From Progne subis subis (Eukaryota; Chordata; Aves; Passeriformes; Hirundinidae), in the NCBI GenBank assembly GCA_022316685.1, contig JAKJHU010000036.1:5374036-5438035 (forward strand): 64,000 nt of DNA, in the 5' to 3' direction. The first letter of the stretch is position 1, and the number at the start of each line of letters is the position of its first letter. The notes beneath the pieces are model-generated. The model saw only the letters and a program-made list of their open reading frames with translations. It made no database searches and was not told the origin of the DNA. Below are positions 1 through 12,660 of the stretch, piece by piece. The translations under genes were made by a program, and so were the position numbers.

Positions 1-1689
1 TCTAGAATATTATCAAGCTAAATCTAAACCTGTACTCCAGTCATATTCTGACGGTCTCTAATCATGTTCTGACCCTACATTTGGAATTCATAAACTCTTT
101 TATATGGGCAAATTCATAAACTCTTTTATATGGGGAAACCTCAGTTCCTATGAAAGGAAGAGTCTGATGGAAAGGCTGTTCTGGTATATCCAGCTTACCC
201 CCAAAATAAATAACCAGGCAAGAAATAGTCAGAGGCAAACAGCAGTGCAGAGAGTAAGTTTAACTTTCTTCATGGGCATTCTGGACAATTACTTTATATG
301 AATTCAGTGACACTAAAGCTAAGTGGTATGTACTGCATATAGGTGCTTGGTTTGTACCTAGCCCAAGATACAGGAAGTAAAAGCTTCTCTTCACTTATTT
401 AAGATTCCGTTTCCCAACTCTATACTATCTTTCATATTTATATGACTACCTATGTGAGATAAATTGCATTTAATTGCATATTAACACAGCACATGGAAGA
501 ATCAGGTTTCAGTCTTGGTAAGGACCTTGGTACACAACGGTTCTAAGAGTGGTTAACCAAATGTAAGCAAATACTAACAAATTTTAGATTTTGAACTACA
601 ACATAGCCCAACAAAAAATTAATCTTCAATATGTAAGTTTCTATTAGCAAGGAATTCAACAACACACCAGACAGCTGAATTCTTGTTCTGTCATTTTGTA
701 AAAAATTGAACTTGTGAAGATTCAATTACATGTATGTCGCTAGAGGACATGAAAAGAGTGATACTCACACAGCTAAGTTTAGAGAAAAAGAAGGGATGTT
801 TATTTACCTGACATAATTTATATAGATTCTGGACAATGACATGGGATTGGAGAATAAAGTTGCCACCTCTCCACCCCACTGGCCAGACTAGAAGTCCATC
901 AATTGTCCCTCCTCAGAGAGGACTGCAAAAGCAAGCACTTTGTTTATGTTACAATCTGTGAGGAGACTCTAGTACAAAAATGTAAACAGTCAGAAGGCTA
1001 AAAGAATATGGCAACACGTGTAGCTTAAAACCTCCTGGAGAGAGTGTATTTCTTTCTAATGAATCAGAGGACACTTAACACATGCTACCCTATGTGTCAA
1101 GACTGGTCTCTTTTTTTCCTTCTTCTGCTTGTGGAGTACAGATTAACTTGACTTTGCTCTCTAAAAGACTACAGCAAAACTGATCGAGAGTGATGGTCTG
1201 TGATTTACTTGACATCAGAGAGGATGATGTGCATATTTAAATGCACTAGTGATGTTTCATTTACCTTTGGATTAATAATACCTTGCATATTGCAAGCTAT
1301 TAGACATTCAAAACCAATAGGTTATCTGTGAAACTTAGAAAATAAAATCTTACAAACATAACTTGGAATCTCTCTAGTCATTCAAATCATGTTTCGGTGC
1401 TGAGGGTCCTGAAGGTTCCAATAAGGTTCTGCTTCACCTATTAATCTCATGCTATGTATTAAACTTTGTTTAATTGTAGCTCTTTTGCAGCTTGCCTGCT
1501 GCAGTTATGATATTAAGAATATTTCTTTCTTTATATGTAGGAAATGTACTATACAAATACAAGTGCAGTCCCTGGGAGAAAAGGTTTGAAAAGACATGCA
1601 ATGATGTACAGTTCTGTAAAGCTAATACATACTAGGCGATTTGGTAGATGAAGAAGAGAAGTAGTTGTTATGGGCACAGATATAGAATA
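1..1689. other. Unique AT-rich non-coding DNA
   Basis: I see no gene, RNA or recognisable repeat here. Open frames are short (65 codons or fewer), overlap on both strands and lack any domain-like composition. The right end runs into an old CR1 fragment. Confidence 0.5.
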
Positions 1690-2715
1690 GTGGAAGAAAT
1701 CAGCATGGCTTTTGGAAAATTATTTCCTGTCTTACATATCTTGTCAAACAGTCACCAAGTTTGTGAATAGGGGTCAGTCCCATTGACATGCATTGTTAGA
1801 TTAGCAAAAGTCTTTTGACGGGGAAATAGAAAATCTTTAGATGAAAATAGAAGTTTTTGCATGATTAAGAGATAGAAAATAAACATACAGATAAATTATC
1901 AATTTTCATAGTGGTTGGAGTTCACAGGGGAGATCCCCAAGAAACTGTGTCAGATATGCTGATGTGACCTGTGACAACAGTGAAATGACAAATTCTCTGA
2001 TGTTATTGTGTTATTAATTTTGTTTTGTTTTAAGAACAAAGGTGGTTTGTGAATAATCATGAAAATTTCTTACAATACTGGCGGGCAATAAATCCATTAA
2101 ATCAAAAGACAGAAATAAATAAACATATCACATTGCATAAAAATTTATGTGTTCTGAGCTGATCATTGTGACTCAATCTGAAATCTGAAGGCTAAGGTAA
2201 ATTGTTCCATATAAGTATCTGCTCAGTATTTAGTAGCAGTAGATAACAAGCAGATGATTATAGTGTTAAGAATTGCTTGAAAGTAATAGACAACTACTAT
2301 ATTAGACTGCAGAGAATTAGGTCACTTTATAAATGTATATACTGGATTTCTACATTTCAAAAAAAGTGTATTAAAATGGAAAGCTTCAGAAAAACAGAAA
2401 TAAAGGCAGTACATTAAATCAGCCTGAGAAGAAATGACTAAGCCACAGATAAATAAATTTGGACTCTTCATTATGAGTAAAATATGTGCAAAGGAGAACC
2501 CGACAGAGGTTTATATGGTCAAGAGGGGTATGAAAATGATGGGCAAAGGGACAAGGAGGATAGGGATTGATTTTCCATTATTTTTTCCAGCATAAGATTG
2601 AAGGCACATTAGAACAAGCCAGGAGGAGACTGGCTTAAAACAGAAGGACACGATGCTTCAAGCAATGGGTTGTCAAGCTGTCTCTACTCTAGGAAACTGT
2701 ACCTATAAAAAGTTT
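1690..2715 (+). repeat. Degraded CR1 LINE fragment, reverse-transcriptase part to near the 3' end
   Basis: The order of recognisable words follows a CR1 reading plus-to-minus: an 'atcagcatggctttt' block, a 'cattgacatgca...gtcttttgac' block, and later 'caatgggttgtcaagctgt', as in the 3' half of CR1 elements. There is no open frame left and there are many indels, so the copy is old. Boundaries are approximate, and the match is from memory of CR1 consensus sequences. Confidence 0.5.
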
Positions 2716-2759
2716 AACAAGTTTGACAGAGACTGACTGTTAATGGAAGAAGAACTGCA

Positions 2760-3125
2760 GAACCTCTAAGTTTGGAAAGAATCCCTGGATATTATCTAGT
2801 TTAACATCCTTGTTCAATCATGGTCAGCTACCATAAGTTGCTCAGGACTAGATCTCCACTGATGAAGCCTCCATAACTTGCTTGGGCAATCTAATCTTAT
2901 GTTTGATCCTCCTCACAGTATTTTCTTTTTCTTATGTTTAAATGGAATTTCCTGTATTACCTGTATGTGGCCACTGTGTGTTGTCTGTCACTGAACAACT
3001 CTGGATACAGTCTGAATGCATCTTTTTTACCTCCTCCCACAATTTACATACATTGATAAGAAGATATACAAATGATATCTGTCTTAGGACAATTGAGTAC
3101 ATGAGGAAAAAGCCCACCATGGCAA
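2760..3125 (-). repeat. CR1 LINE 3'-end fragment, minus strand
   Basis: On the plus strand this reads like the reverse complement of a CR1 3' end: 'atggtcagctaccataagttg', 'ttgctcagg', 'atggaatttcctg', 'ctgtcactg', then 'acattgataagaagat'. It lies head to tail against the plus-strand CR1 on its left. It is heavily mutated and its edges are uncertain. Confidence 0.5.
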
Positions 3126-6100
3126 TATGACTTATGATACTGATGCACAAGGGTCACATAATGCTAGCAGGAAGTCAAAAGTTCACTTAGTACTCTGCCA
3201 AAGAATTTCCATGCAGAATACAGAACAAGCTTGATTCATTTACCCAAACATCAATGTTAACAGGCATTTTGAATGTTATAGGATATTAGAGATATTGGGA
3301 AATCTAACAAACGTGACTTGATGGGAGAGCTGTTCCCTTGTGAAGCAGAACCTGAAGGCCAGGCGGAATGTTTTGGGTATCTCAAATATGATTAGACAAC
3401 TGTGTGTGGGTTGCCAAGTCATTACAGATGAGTTCATCCCCAATTTATGTGTTTTCTGGCATCAATCCTTGTCTTTAATAATACTTATTTTATATTACAC
3501 ATTTTGCATATTGTAAAATAAAATATATACTAAGTGTTAAAAAACATGCTCTTTATTATCTTGACTGTGGAAGTAACACACTCATTGGTAACAGGAAACT
3601 TCATAATTGAAGGACTTCTAAATTCTTTGGAGCAATATTTGCTTCCTTCTGGATAAAAATGTCCAGAAAAATAATTTATGTTATTGTAAAGGTCTTTCTT
3701 CTATCTTAGACTGGCACAGAAGTTTTAACCTGTACCTGTAGGAGGGTTAATTAAGAAGAAACAATTCAATAGTTCAATACTTCTGTCACCAATGCAGACT
3801 TCAACAGTTATCAGTCAGACTCATGAAATGACAAACTGTGTCAGACTCACAGAATGACTGCAATACCTATAGATCAGATTGCAATTTTGATTTTTTAAAA
3901 TAAGGGTGACTTTTATTTCATCAAGGTAATGACTTCTAGATTTGGTGCGTCATTACTAGTACTTTCTTTGTTTTTTTGTTTTTTTTATCTTTAAGTACAT
4001 GTTTTCAATCCAGACATAAAAAAATACAAAAATTCTGCATATTTTTGTTTCATACTTTTCAAATATAACACGTGAAAGTAATACAATTTGTTAAGATCTC
4101 CAGGTATTCCTAACAACAGCAAGAATAATGCAAATAAAATACTACTAATATATTAACATTGTGTTTATTTAATTTCCACTTCTTCTGTTCTTCCTCAATG
4201 CATCTCTTCATATAAGCTTTCACTTTTATGAACTACAACATAGTTTTATGCCGTGATATAGGGCCACAGTCGTAAACAGAAATACCTTAGCTTGCCAACA
4301 AATTAAAATTTCCGTTCTGCTTTGTAAAGAGTAATCTGGACATCCTTGAATTCAGTGCCAGCTCCTGACCTTTTCTATATGCATAAACTAAGTTTAAATT
4401 TGTTGTTTTGAGTGAATTCATAAAATAGCTCAGACTAACCACAGATGATTTCAGTTATATTTGTTATTCTTTTTGTAATGCAGTGAGAATATATAAGAAC
4501 AAAAAAGGAAAACAAACAAACAATCCCCCTCCATGTGTTAAAGTTTAGAAATCTTGGCTTTGTTTGGAAAGGTACATACACATTCTGACATTATTATACC
4601 ACTGTGGAAGCTCAGTATAATCAATGAAGCAAGACTGGCATGTAATTGAAGGCTATAAACATGACAGTAGGAAAGAGATAAGATATAGGTATAAACTGGA
4701 TAATCTTAATCAAAGGAAAGCATAGACTGATTACAAGGAAACATTCCAGAATACAGGGCAGCCTATCAGATTGCAAAACAGCCCATGTGGACACCTGGCA
4801 CATATTCTATATTTGAGCTTTTAAAAGCTAACTTGAACAAAGCATTTTTAACACACACTTTAAAGAAACCAGTAACATCAGAAAGATGGAGCAGATAATT
4901 AGAGGTCAGAAAACTGGTATATGGTTAGTTCCAATTCTGATACAGTCCCAATGAAAGCTATCTATAATTAGAGTACAATAAAAAATGATATATGGGAGAG
5001 AAACCTCAGCTGTTACATTACAGTGGCAAGAATTGCTATACAGATGCAAAACCATGTCCAGTGGAAAATAATCAGAAAGTCTTGATTTCAGTTGGTCCAC
5101 CACTATTCCATATATTAGCACATTCCATAACTGACACTGAAGTTAATGTGAAAAAAAGAAAAGATACCATCCAAATAGAAACAAAGTCAAACGCTCATTG
5201 GTTTTGCATGTCTTCTGTCCTTCCTGAGATGTCTGAACAGCAAAACATGCCTGCACTTCTTTTTTGTTGATTTCAGTGATCCAACTTTTGAGTTGAAAGT
5301 TTGCTGCCCATCATTATTTAAATACATTTATCATTATCATTTCCATCATGTTAAAACAATCCTACTGACTGCATATTTCAATATCGTTAGTACAAGTCTC
5401 CTGGCATACCATAAGTAGGAGTAGAAGTGCAAATTCTATATTTAGAGTACATTTTCTACATGAGTTCCTTCACTTTGTCTCCCTATATTTATAAATTACC
5501 ACTAATGAAAGTTTCCTTCTTTTGGGGAGGTCAAAATGTAAGAATGTTACGACACGCCATGTTACTTTAAAAGTATTTGATTTTTTTAGATAATATGATA
5601 ATTTTCTTCTTTTCTTATATCTAAGTGAAAGAAAACCAAACTAATTTTTTTTTAATAATAATTAAAAATGCTTTACTTGAATTAAGCTCTTTCTGCCTAT
5701 TATAAGCCAGACCCAAGCAAAAATGACAAGTGATAGGCAAATTACACCATTCAACAATTTACTAAGAAAATTGTCAGTTGTTTCACAAAGAAGAAATGGT
5801 GAATATGGTTTTAATTTGGAGATTATTACTCTATCTTATTATCACACAGTCGCATCTCTTGCTTCCAATTACTCATTTGGCAAAAAAATATTCCTTGCTT
5901 AACTCAGTGTTTTGTTACGATTGTGTGATGCAGTGTTTGAGTTTGAAATCTGTGGTCAAAACCAGGCTAATATCAATCAATTTATAATTTGTACAAACCA
6001 TCACTATTTTCTTTGTGTGTATCATCTAGTTTACAGTGTAGAAGACATGATAATATTTTTTCTAATTATAAAGATCTTAAGGGAGATACATATAAAACCT

Positions 6101-6465
6101 ATTTATATTTAAATGTTTGAATAAAAAACTTTACGGATAGAAATATAAATATCACAATGGAGAAAAAAATTATAAAATATGAAGATTGTTTTAGGCATTT
6201 TCAACATTATTTTCAATACCTTATTGTATTCATTATCTACTTTCAAAGAAAATAGATGGAAGAAAAAGGAATTCCTAACTGGTGATCAATGATGTGTACT
6301 TACTGGCCACTATGCCAATGTTAGCTTATTATCAGTGTTAAAATTAATTTTATAAGATTAAAAATGCAACAGTATAGAGTGAGGCTTTACATATTAAGAG
6401 TTTTTTGAAACAATTATTTCTTTCTGTTATTTGGATTTCAAGCATTAAAAAAAATCACTTTAATT
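3126..6465. other. Unique AT-rich non-coding DNA
   Basis: No gene or clear repeat is visible. A 92-codon frame at 4992-5270 has no recognisable domain and is overlapped by an antisense frame of similar length, so I treat it as chance. Short T-rich and A-rich runs occur near 3970, 4500 and 5647. Confidence 0.5.
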
Positions 6466-6469
6466 ATGC

Positions 6470-6690
6470 AGTCACAGAGACACAGAACTGTTAGGGTAGG
6501 AAGCAACCTCTGGAAATAATCCAGTCCAACCCCCCTGCCAAGGCAGGATCACCTGGAGTAAGTGACACAGGAACACCTCCAGGTGGGTTTTGAATGTCTC
6601 CAGAGAGGGAAACTCCACAGTCTCCCTGGAGACTTGTACATAATGATGAGATCCCCTCTCAGTCTTTTCTTTCTAGCCAAAAAAACACAG
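6470..6690 (-). repeat. CR1 LINE 3' end, minus strand
   Basis: The plus strand has the classic reversed CR1 3' end: 'cacagaactgttagggtagg', 'ccagtccaaccc', 'aaggcaggatcacctgg', 'ggtgggttttgaatgtctcc', then 'gatgagatcccctctcag'. Compared with the usual order, about 150 bases are missing between 'tctccctggagact' and 'tgtacataatgatgag', so it is an internally deleted copy. Confidence 0.9.
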
Positions 6691-7585
6691 TAGTGATAGC
6701 TTAGATTCTAGAAAATAATTTCCTATCTGGACTGAAAACCTGTGAGCCAAGTTTTAGCTTAGTGGTGTTTTTGCTGTATGAATAAACCTTTGAAAAGAGG
6801 GCTTCTATGAAGAATGTTGACCTTACTTTTATTTAAATGTCAGGAGAATATAGAAGATACATAAGGATGTATACCAAACTATATTCAACCAAGCTAAGAT
6901 TAGGGATTTTAATTAAATGTCTAAGTGGAGCAATTAAATTCAGGAAAATTGAATTCAGGTCCCGTATTTTTTAATTATGAGGATATATAACTTTCACAAT
7001 AACACTACTCAGCTAGAGAAAGAACAGCTTTTTTTTTTTTTTTTTTATTTCAAGCAACAAACTTTTCTGTCTTAATTCTATGGTAAGAATTGTGAGGTTG
7101 CTTCACAGATAGCAGTTTTGGTTTTTTGTTTGTTTGTTTGTTTGTGGGTTTTTTGTGGGGTTAAATGGATTGGCCAGTTTTCTCCTTCCAATTCCGTTTG
7201 TGCTGAATGTATCACTTTATTGTAACAAAGTGAGGCCTTTCACTGCTAAAGCTCTACCTATTGTTACCCTTCCAAAGTTTGAAACAGCTTTTGAGATTAA
7301 AGTATTTTTCATTCTGTCATTGGCAGTTGATAAACTAGATCTACCCCTCTCTGTAAAGCAAGGTATTGTTGATTCATAAAACAGATAATGAAACTGAAAA
7401 AAAAAATATTTTCACCATTGAAATAACCTAATTATTTCTTCCCACATATCTAAGTGATTTTCAATTCCTAAGGCCATTACACTTGCTTTGGATTAGTTTT
7501 CAAAGATAGTCTTTGTATTTTTCTGTACCTTATTGAAGTTTAGGCTACATCTTGTACTTAACTGTACTGTAAACAACAGCTATTA
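6691..7585. other. Non-coding DNA with T tract and (TTTG)n
   Basis: It holds an 18-base T tract at 7029-7046 and a (GTTT)n run near 7121-7145. An 81-codon frame at 7134-7379 begins inside the simple repeat and looks like chance. No gene is seen. Confidence 0.5.
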
Positions 7586-9072
7586 CTAATTGTCATGGGT
7601 TGGCACAGTTTGGTTTTCTAGTTATGGAGGAATGTGGAATGTTTTCCCTGTCAGGACATTGGAATTGCTTTAGAAAGGACAGGGACCTATCAGAAGGTTA
7701 TTGTGAGATATTGACATCTCACAAGTTTTGACCACTGAGAATGTCAATTGCGACTTTGGGCAGTACCCATATAAAAACCCCCGATTTCCTGCAGGTCAGT
7801 CTTTTTTCTTGTTGGCCAGAGAGAAGCAACATCAGGTGGCAGCCGGGGGTCAGCCAGGGCTGGGCTGACCCGGGCCCAGAGGAGCGGCCCTGGCCAGGCT
7901 GTGCCTCCAGCCCCACCTGATAGCAGCTACGGGCCTGGCTGGGCCAGGGCCTGCCCCAAACTGAGGGATGGGTAAAAAAGGCATGTATGATCCTGCCTGG
8001 TTTTTTGTTTTGTTTTGTTTTGTTTTTTTTATTCTGGACTGCCCGGGTCCTCTGATCTCGGATCTCTGATTATTCTGCATGATTTCTCCCCCCCGCACCA
8101 GCGCAGCCTTGAAAATCTAATGAGCTGCCACGGAGAGAGACAAAGATTCTGGTCAGATTTAACCCTTTCCTGGCAACATGAAGCTTCCAAGGCTTAACCC
8201 TTCCCTGAGGGAGAAAAGAAAGGAACAGAGTGAACACAGAGAAAACACAGCATGAAGTCAGTGGAGCGAGAGTGAAAAGACGATTGTGATAAGGGTTGAG
8301 GAGTTTGCCATTCCATTCTTATTGAGCCATATGCCATTCCATTCTTATTGAGCCATAGAAATGGACTCTATATTTAGATTATCTTTTTAAATCATGGAAA
8401 AAATAAGCATTTGGGGAGATGATTGTTTAGATTTGTGTGTAGATTTGAGCAAAGGTATTTGTGATGGACTAAGGGATATTAATCCCATAATATGCTTGAA
8501 CAGAGCTAGAGGTGAGAAGCCCTCTGCATCAGTGAAGAAGTGAGAAGATATCTGTTGCTTGAGATGAAGAATGCTTTGCCTTTGGAGTTATTATCTTTAA
8601 AACCTGACACTCCAGTATGCAAGAGTCTAAGACCCATGACCTATAAGCAGTTTGGGAAACTGCTAATGTTTCAGGGTCAAAAAAGCAGGTTTCCCCAGGC
8701 AGCTGTTTTTGTGACAGTTAAACCCCACAAGAGAACTGTTCTAGGTTGTCAATGGGATCTGTGACTCTAAGAGAGACTCTTCTCCTAAAGAATTGATGAA
8801 AGACTATTTTCAAATGGTGAAACTGACTGAAAATCACAAGTTTTGTCTCTATGTTGTTTTGAAGGAAAGTTAACAGTTTTTAGGGGGAGGGAAGAGTGTT
8901 TTTTGGAGTTCCATTCTGTTTTGCTTTAGTTTTTTCCCCAACTTTTCTTTTCCCATTCTTTTAGTGTGTGTTAATAAAACTATTTGTTTATTTTTAAGCT
9001 TGAGCCTGCTTTGTTTTTCTCTGAATCTTTCTCCCACAAAAAGAGAATAAACACTGGGACCACTACACTAAA
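7586..9072 (+). mobile_element. Solo LTR, ~1.48 kb family (copy 1), with 5-bp target duplication
   Basis: The LTR runs from TGTCATGGGTTGGCACAG at 7591 to ...CCACTACA at 9067. Flanking 5-mers are ctaat (7586-7590) and ctaaa (9068-9072), a near match that fits the 5-bp duplication of ERVL-type elements. It has a TATA-like 'catataaaaaccc' near 7769 and an AATAAA in 'gttaataaaac' near 8971, both plus-strand. A GC-rich block lies at about 7840-7970. A 26-base unit is tandemly doubled at about 8309-8357. A second copy of this LTR lies inverted at 15068-16620. No internal retroviral genes adjoin it, so it is a solo LTR. Confidence 0.8.
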
Positions 9073-10641
9073 TTTTGCAACCAGAATTTGGCAAACATGA
9101 AAACACTACAGTAATATATTGATATAAATTCCTATCAAATAAATAAATCAATGAATAGTTAAAGTTTTCCTGCGCAGATGTCTTTTCCAACTAGAAATAT
9201 ACACCAATGCACATACAAGTCCTAATATTAAAGGACTTATAAGCATTAATTTGGCTTATAAAAGGGCTTTGAGAAACACATATGAACCAGAAGACTTCAG
9301 CCTTTTGTGGAGTTGTTTTAATATATGTGAAAGGCTGGTCCAGCAAAGTATGCTTCATCATCCAGGGGTTTTAACAGCAGTCCAATCAGTTTTAAGCTTT
9401 GCTTAGTCAATAAAAGGTATTGATTAAAAGATGGATTTTCTAATTTGTGGAGCAATGCAGTAATTGGATAATAACAGGTTCACGCTGTAAGATTTTTGTG
9501 AGGATATCACTTTATCTTTAAGCTGAATTTCCTTAACATGGCTGCTTTAAACCCAGGGTAATTTTAAATCTTCTATGTAATTGTAACAATAAAATGTTGG
9601 GCATAAATACGTATCCAAACACAATCATAAAATGTTCTACCGTCAATGGCCCATGGACAAATACCAATGAGCTAAATGAGCTGTAAGTCAATATTGGCTT
9701 TATATTCATTAGATGATAGTGTTCTACAGACATTGTGTTCAACACTAAACTGTGATACTTGCTGAATAACATTAATGTCTTACACTTAAAGATTATATGA
9801 CATATCTCCCATTTAAAATTTAGAGTAGCTGTGCTTTGGTACATATAGACATGAAGTAAGTTTTGTGTTACTGAAGCACAATAAAATGTGTACAGCCGTG
9901 AAACTACATTGAATCATTTTAATGTTGATTACTCAATATTTCACTTATCCAAAAGGAACTTTATTTTGTGTCTTCTTCTTGACCAGGAGGAAACAAAAAA
10001 AATATGTGTACATGATGTAATATCACTAGGCTTTGGTGCAACAGAAACTTCTATATGAATATCAAGACTGGACCGAGATACTTCTTTTTTAAGAAATATA
10101 TCTCATATAGTGCAAGACTCAGTACTACATATGCTATTTGGAAAAATGGTGGGTTGTCCTGTGTCTTTTACAGTCAAGGAAATATAACAGAAGATTACAA
10201 AGCAGTACTTTGTAGTATGCTGTACAACGAATAATTTAAAATAAAATTTAGCAAGCTTAGGAGAGAAACTCTATTTAAAAAATGAGTATTCTTAAATTTA
10301 GAAATTAAGTAATCCAGTACATGAATATTGAGTGCTGCTTTGTGCTCTTCTATTGTATTTCCTTGAGCTGGTAGCAAGGCTTTCCCCTTCTGAACTCATG
10401 CTAGCTGTGACAAATGGCTAGTATTTTACAACCCCAAATCATGGTTTAAGGCAGTGTAACTAAAATACCTTTGATGATACTTCTATACTGGATATCCTAA
10501 TTTCTAAACCAAAGAATGGTCCTTTTTTTCTAATATAGTTTCTTATGTAAACTTGTTAAATTCTCTCTTAAATTAATGTAGGTAATTTTCTAGTACTTAC
10601 CAGTACAGAAGATCATTAGATCATTCCAGAATTTACTTCTA

Positions 10642-10643
<2 letters not shown>
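9073..10643. other. Unique AT-rich non-coding DNA
   Basis: No gene or clear repeat. The 103-codon minus frame at 9533-9844 has no domain features and I regard it as chance. Confidence 0.5.

Positions 10644-10690
<47 letters not shown>
10644..10690 (+). repeat. Poly-T tract, 47 bases
   Basis: An uninterrupted run of T next to a minus-strand CR1. CR1 elements end in short 8-bp repeats and not in poly-A, so this tract is not the CR1 tail. Its length may be imprecise in assembly. Confidence 0.95.
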
Positions 10691-10691
<1 letters not shown>

Positions 10692-10727
10692 GGCAGATAA
10701 CTACTTTTAATCTGCGTTTCTATCACA

Positions 10728-11125
10728 AAATCACAAAATGATTGAGGTTGAAAGGGACCTCTGGAGGTCATCTTGCCCAATCTCTCTGCTCAAGTAGGGC
10801 CACCTAGAACACATTACTCAGGGTCACATCTAGATGAATTTTGAAACAAAGGAAGAAGTCTCCTTCTCTGGGCAAGCTGTTCCAGTCCTCAGTCATCATC
10901 ACAATTAAAAAGTTATTTGATTATGTTCAGACTACACCTCCTGTGTTTGAGTTTGTGCCCCTTGTCCCTTGTCCTGTCACTGAAACCACAGAAAGGGACT
11001 GGTTCCTTCTTCTTACTCCCTTCCTTTAGGTATTTATATGCACTCAGAAGATCCCCACTTTCTCTAGTGAGAAATACATGATCTTGATCAGACTTCATAG
11101 AGATGATTTGTCTCATCTCCACATT
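10728..11125 (-). repeat. CR1 LINE 3' end, minus strand
   Basis: The plus strand reads as reversed CR1: 'tcacaaaatcacaaaatgat' (the decayed terminal 8-bp repeats), 'aagggacctctggagg', 'gggcaagctgttccag', 'gtgccccttgtcccttgtcc', 'tgtcactg', 'ggtatttatatgcactcag'. This is a longer and more intact 3' end than the one at 6470. Confidence 0.9.
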
Positions 11126-11955
11126 TGCTTGTTGCGCTAAACAAGCAAAGGTATTTTAAAGTCTCTTCTTAAAATAAATAATCTTAAATTTACTACCTTT
11201 ACTGAAAATAAGTGCAGGTCTGTGCAGTTTGTATTCAATTGCAAGCCTGTAAGTCAAAGTTAACGTGCATTACTACCCAATCTAGAAACTTTAAACTTAG
11301 AGAAATTTTTATCTCTTTATTAGTTGATCTTGTATTTGAACATAGATATATGATGCCAAAATGTTAATAGACTGAAGAAATACCTACAGTTCATTTCTTT
11401 TCGTGATGTGATTATTTCAGTAGGGATGTACACATTATGAAAATAACAGCAACAGGACAACTTTATTCATATACTTTATTCATATACTTCTTGACCACTC
11501 CAGCCTATGGGTTGGAATTATTCTTTGCTTTTTTAGACCAAAAAATGGAAACCAAAGCTGAAAATAATTGAAATTTTAAGTGTAATTTTATTCATAATAA
11601 CATATTAATGAATCTAAGACAAGTAATTGGTGCACTCTAATAAAGAGTAGTGTAAATTTGATATAGAAGAACTGTTTAGCTAAGTATATGGAGAAAATTA
11701 TATCCTCTTTAAGTATTTGTGAAAGAATTAACATAGAAGAGGACAAAGCCAGAATAAGTGGTAAAATTACAAATTCAAAGTGGTTATTATATTACAACAT
11801 TTTTCCCAATTTTTTTTCAGTACTTTCCCAATTGCTGTGTTACCTGCTCCTTTTCCTTGTACTGTGTATTCCTTAAAGAATCAGATTGTCTTTCTAGATT
11901 TCCTTACACAGGCTTAATTTCTATTGCTAGATAAGGTGTGAATCTGTTCAGGAAC
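11126..11955. other. Unique AT-rich non-coding DNA
   Basis: No gene seen. A 15-base unit ('ctttattcatatact') is directly doubled at about 11461-11490. Confidence 0.45.
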
Positions 11956-11959
11956 CGCA

Positions 11960-12660
11960 TGTAGAAGGGAATCTCACCCCCACAAAAGTTTATCTGTTAT
12001 TACTTAACCTGTCAGATAACTCAAGCAGGACAAGCTGTCTTGTAGTGAGTTATTTGGGCACCATGGGGTGGTGGTCTCCTGGTCTGGCATCTCACAGCTG
12101 CCAATGAACATCTTACTGTTGAAGTGAGATCTGGGAAGATAAGTCAGATTTTTGACTGACAGACAGCCCTCACTTATGACCATAAAACCCACTCCAAACT
12201 TTCACAAAGCAGAAACCTGTACATTTCCCTGGAACTGTGTGGGCTTTCTCCCTTGAGTAGGGATACCTGGAGTTACTGTCCATGGTTTAAGTGAAGGAAT
12301 CTCTGCACATTATTGTCATTTCAGTGGTAAGTTGCATTGGACTCCTAATCAATACTATTTCTTTTTCTAGCTTTGATACAGCTATATGCCTTGATATAGT
12401 GCACTATTTTGTGTTATGCTGTAATCTATTAGTATTTCTTTAGTTTTATACTGAGTGACAAGTAATTCTGATTAAGATCTTTCAACTGTTGTCTCTTGTC
12501 TGTTTAATAAATAATAATTTTTTATAAATAGACCTGATCTGTCATTAGAATTTGTGGATCAGAGTGATTCCTTAAATTTAAGCTGTTGCCAAAACCTGTG
12601 TCTAGGACAGGGCTTTTCTGAAGCTGACACCAAAACCACCTCACATGGGCTGGATTTTTT
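11960..12660 (+). mobile_element. Degraded ERVL-like LTR and adjoining internal sequence
   Basis: Blocks such as 'ggtggtctcctggtctggca', 'aaaacccactccaaac', 'tgtgtgggctttctcccttg', 'ccatggtttaagtgaaggaa', and 'tctgtttaataaataataat' (polyadenylation-type AATAAA near 12508) follow the order of an avian ERVL-type LTR on the plus strand. The last ~120 bases ('cctgatctgtcatt...acctgtgtctagg') look like sequence just inside the element. Ends and any target duplication are lost. The family match is from memory. Confidence 0.5.

Noticed and set aside
4992..5270. 92-codon plus-strand frame
   Set aside because: Overlapped by an antisense frame of similar length and without recognisable motifs; expected by chance in 64 kb.
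10644..10690. Poly-T as the reversed poly-A tail of the adjacent CR1
   Set aside because: CR1 elements end in short 8-bp repeats, and those decayed repeats are visible at 10728; the T tract is separate.
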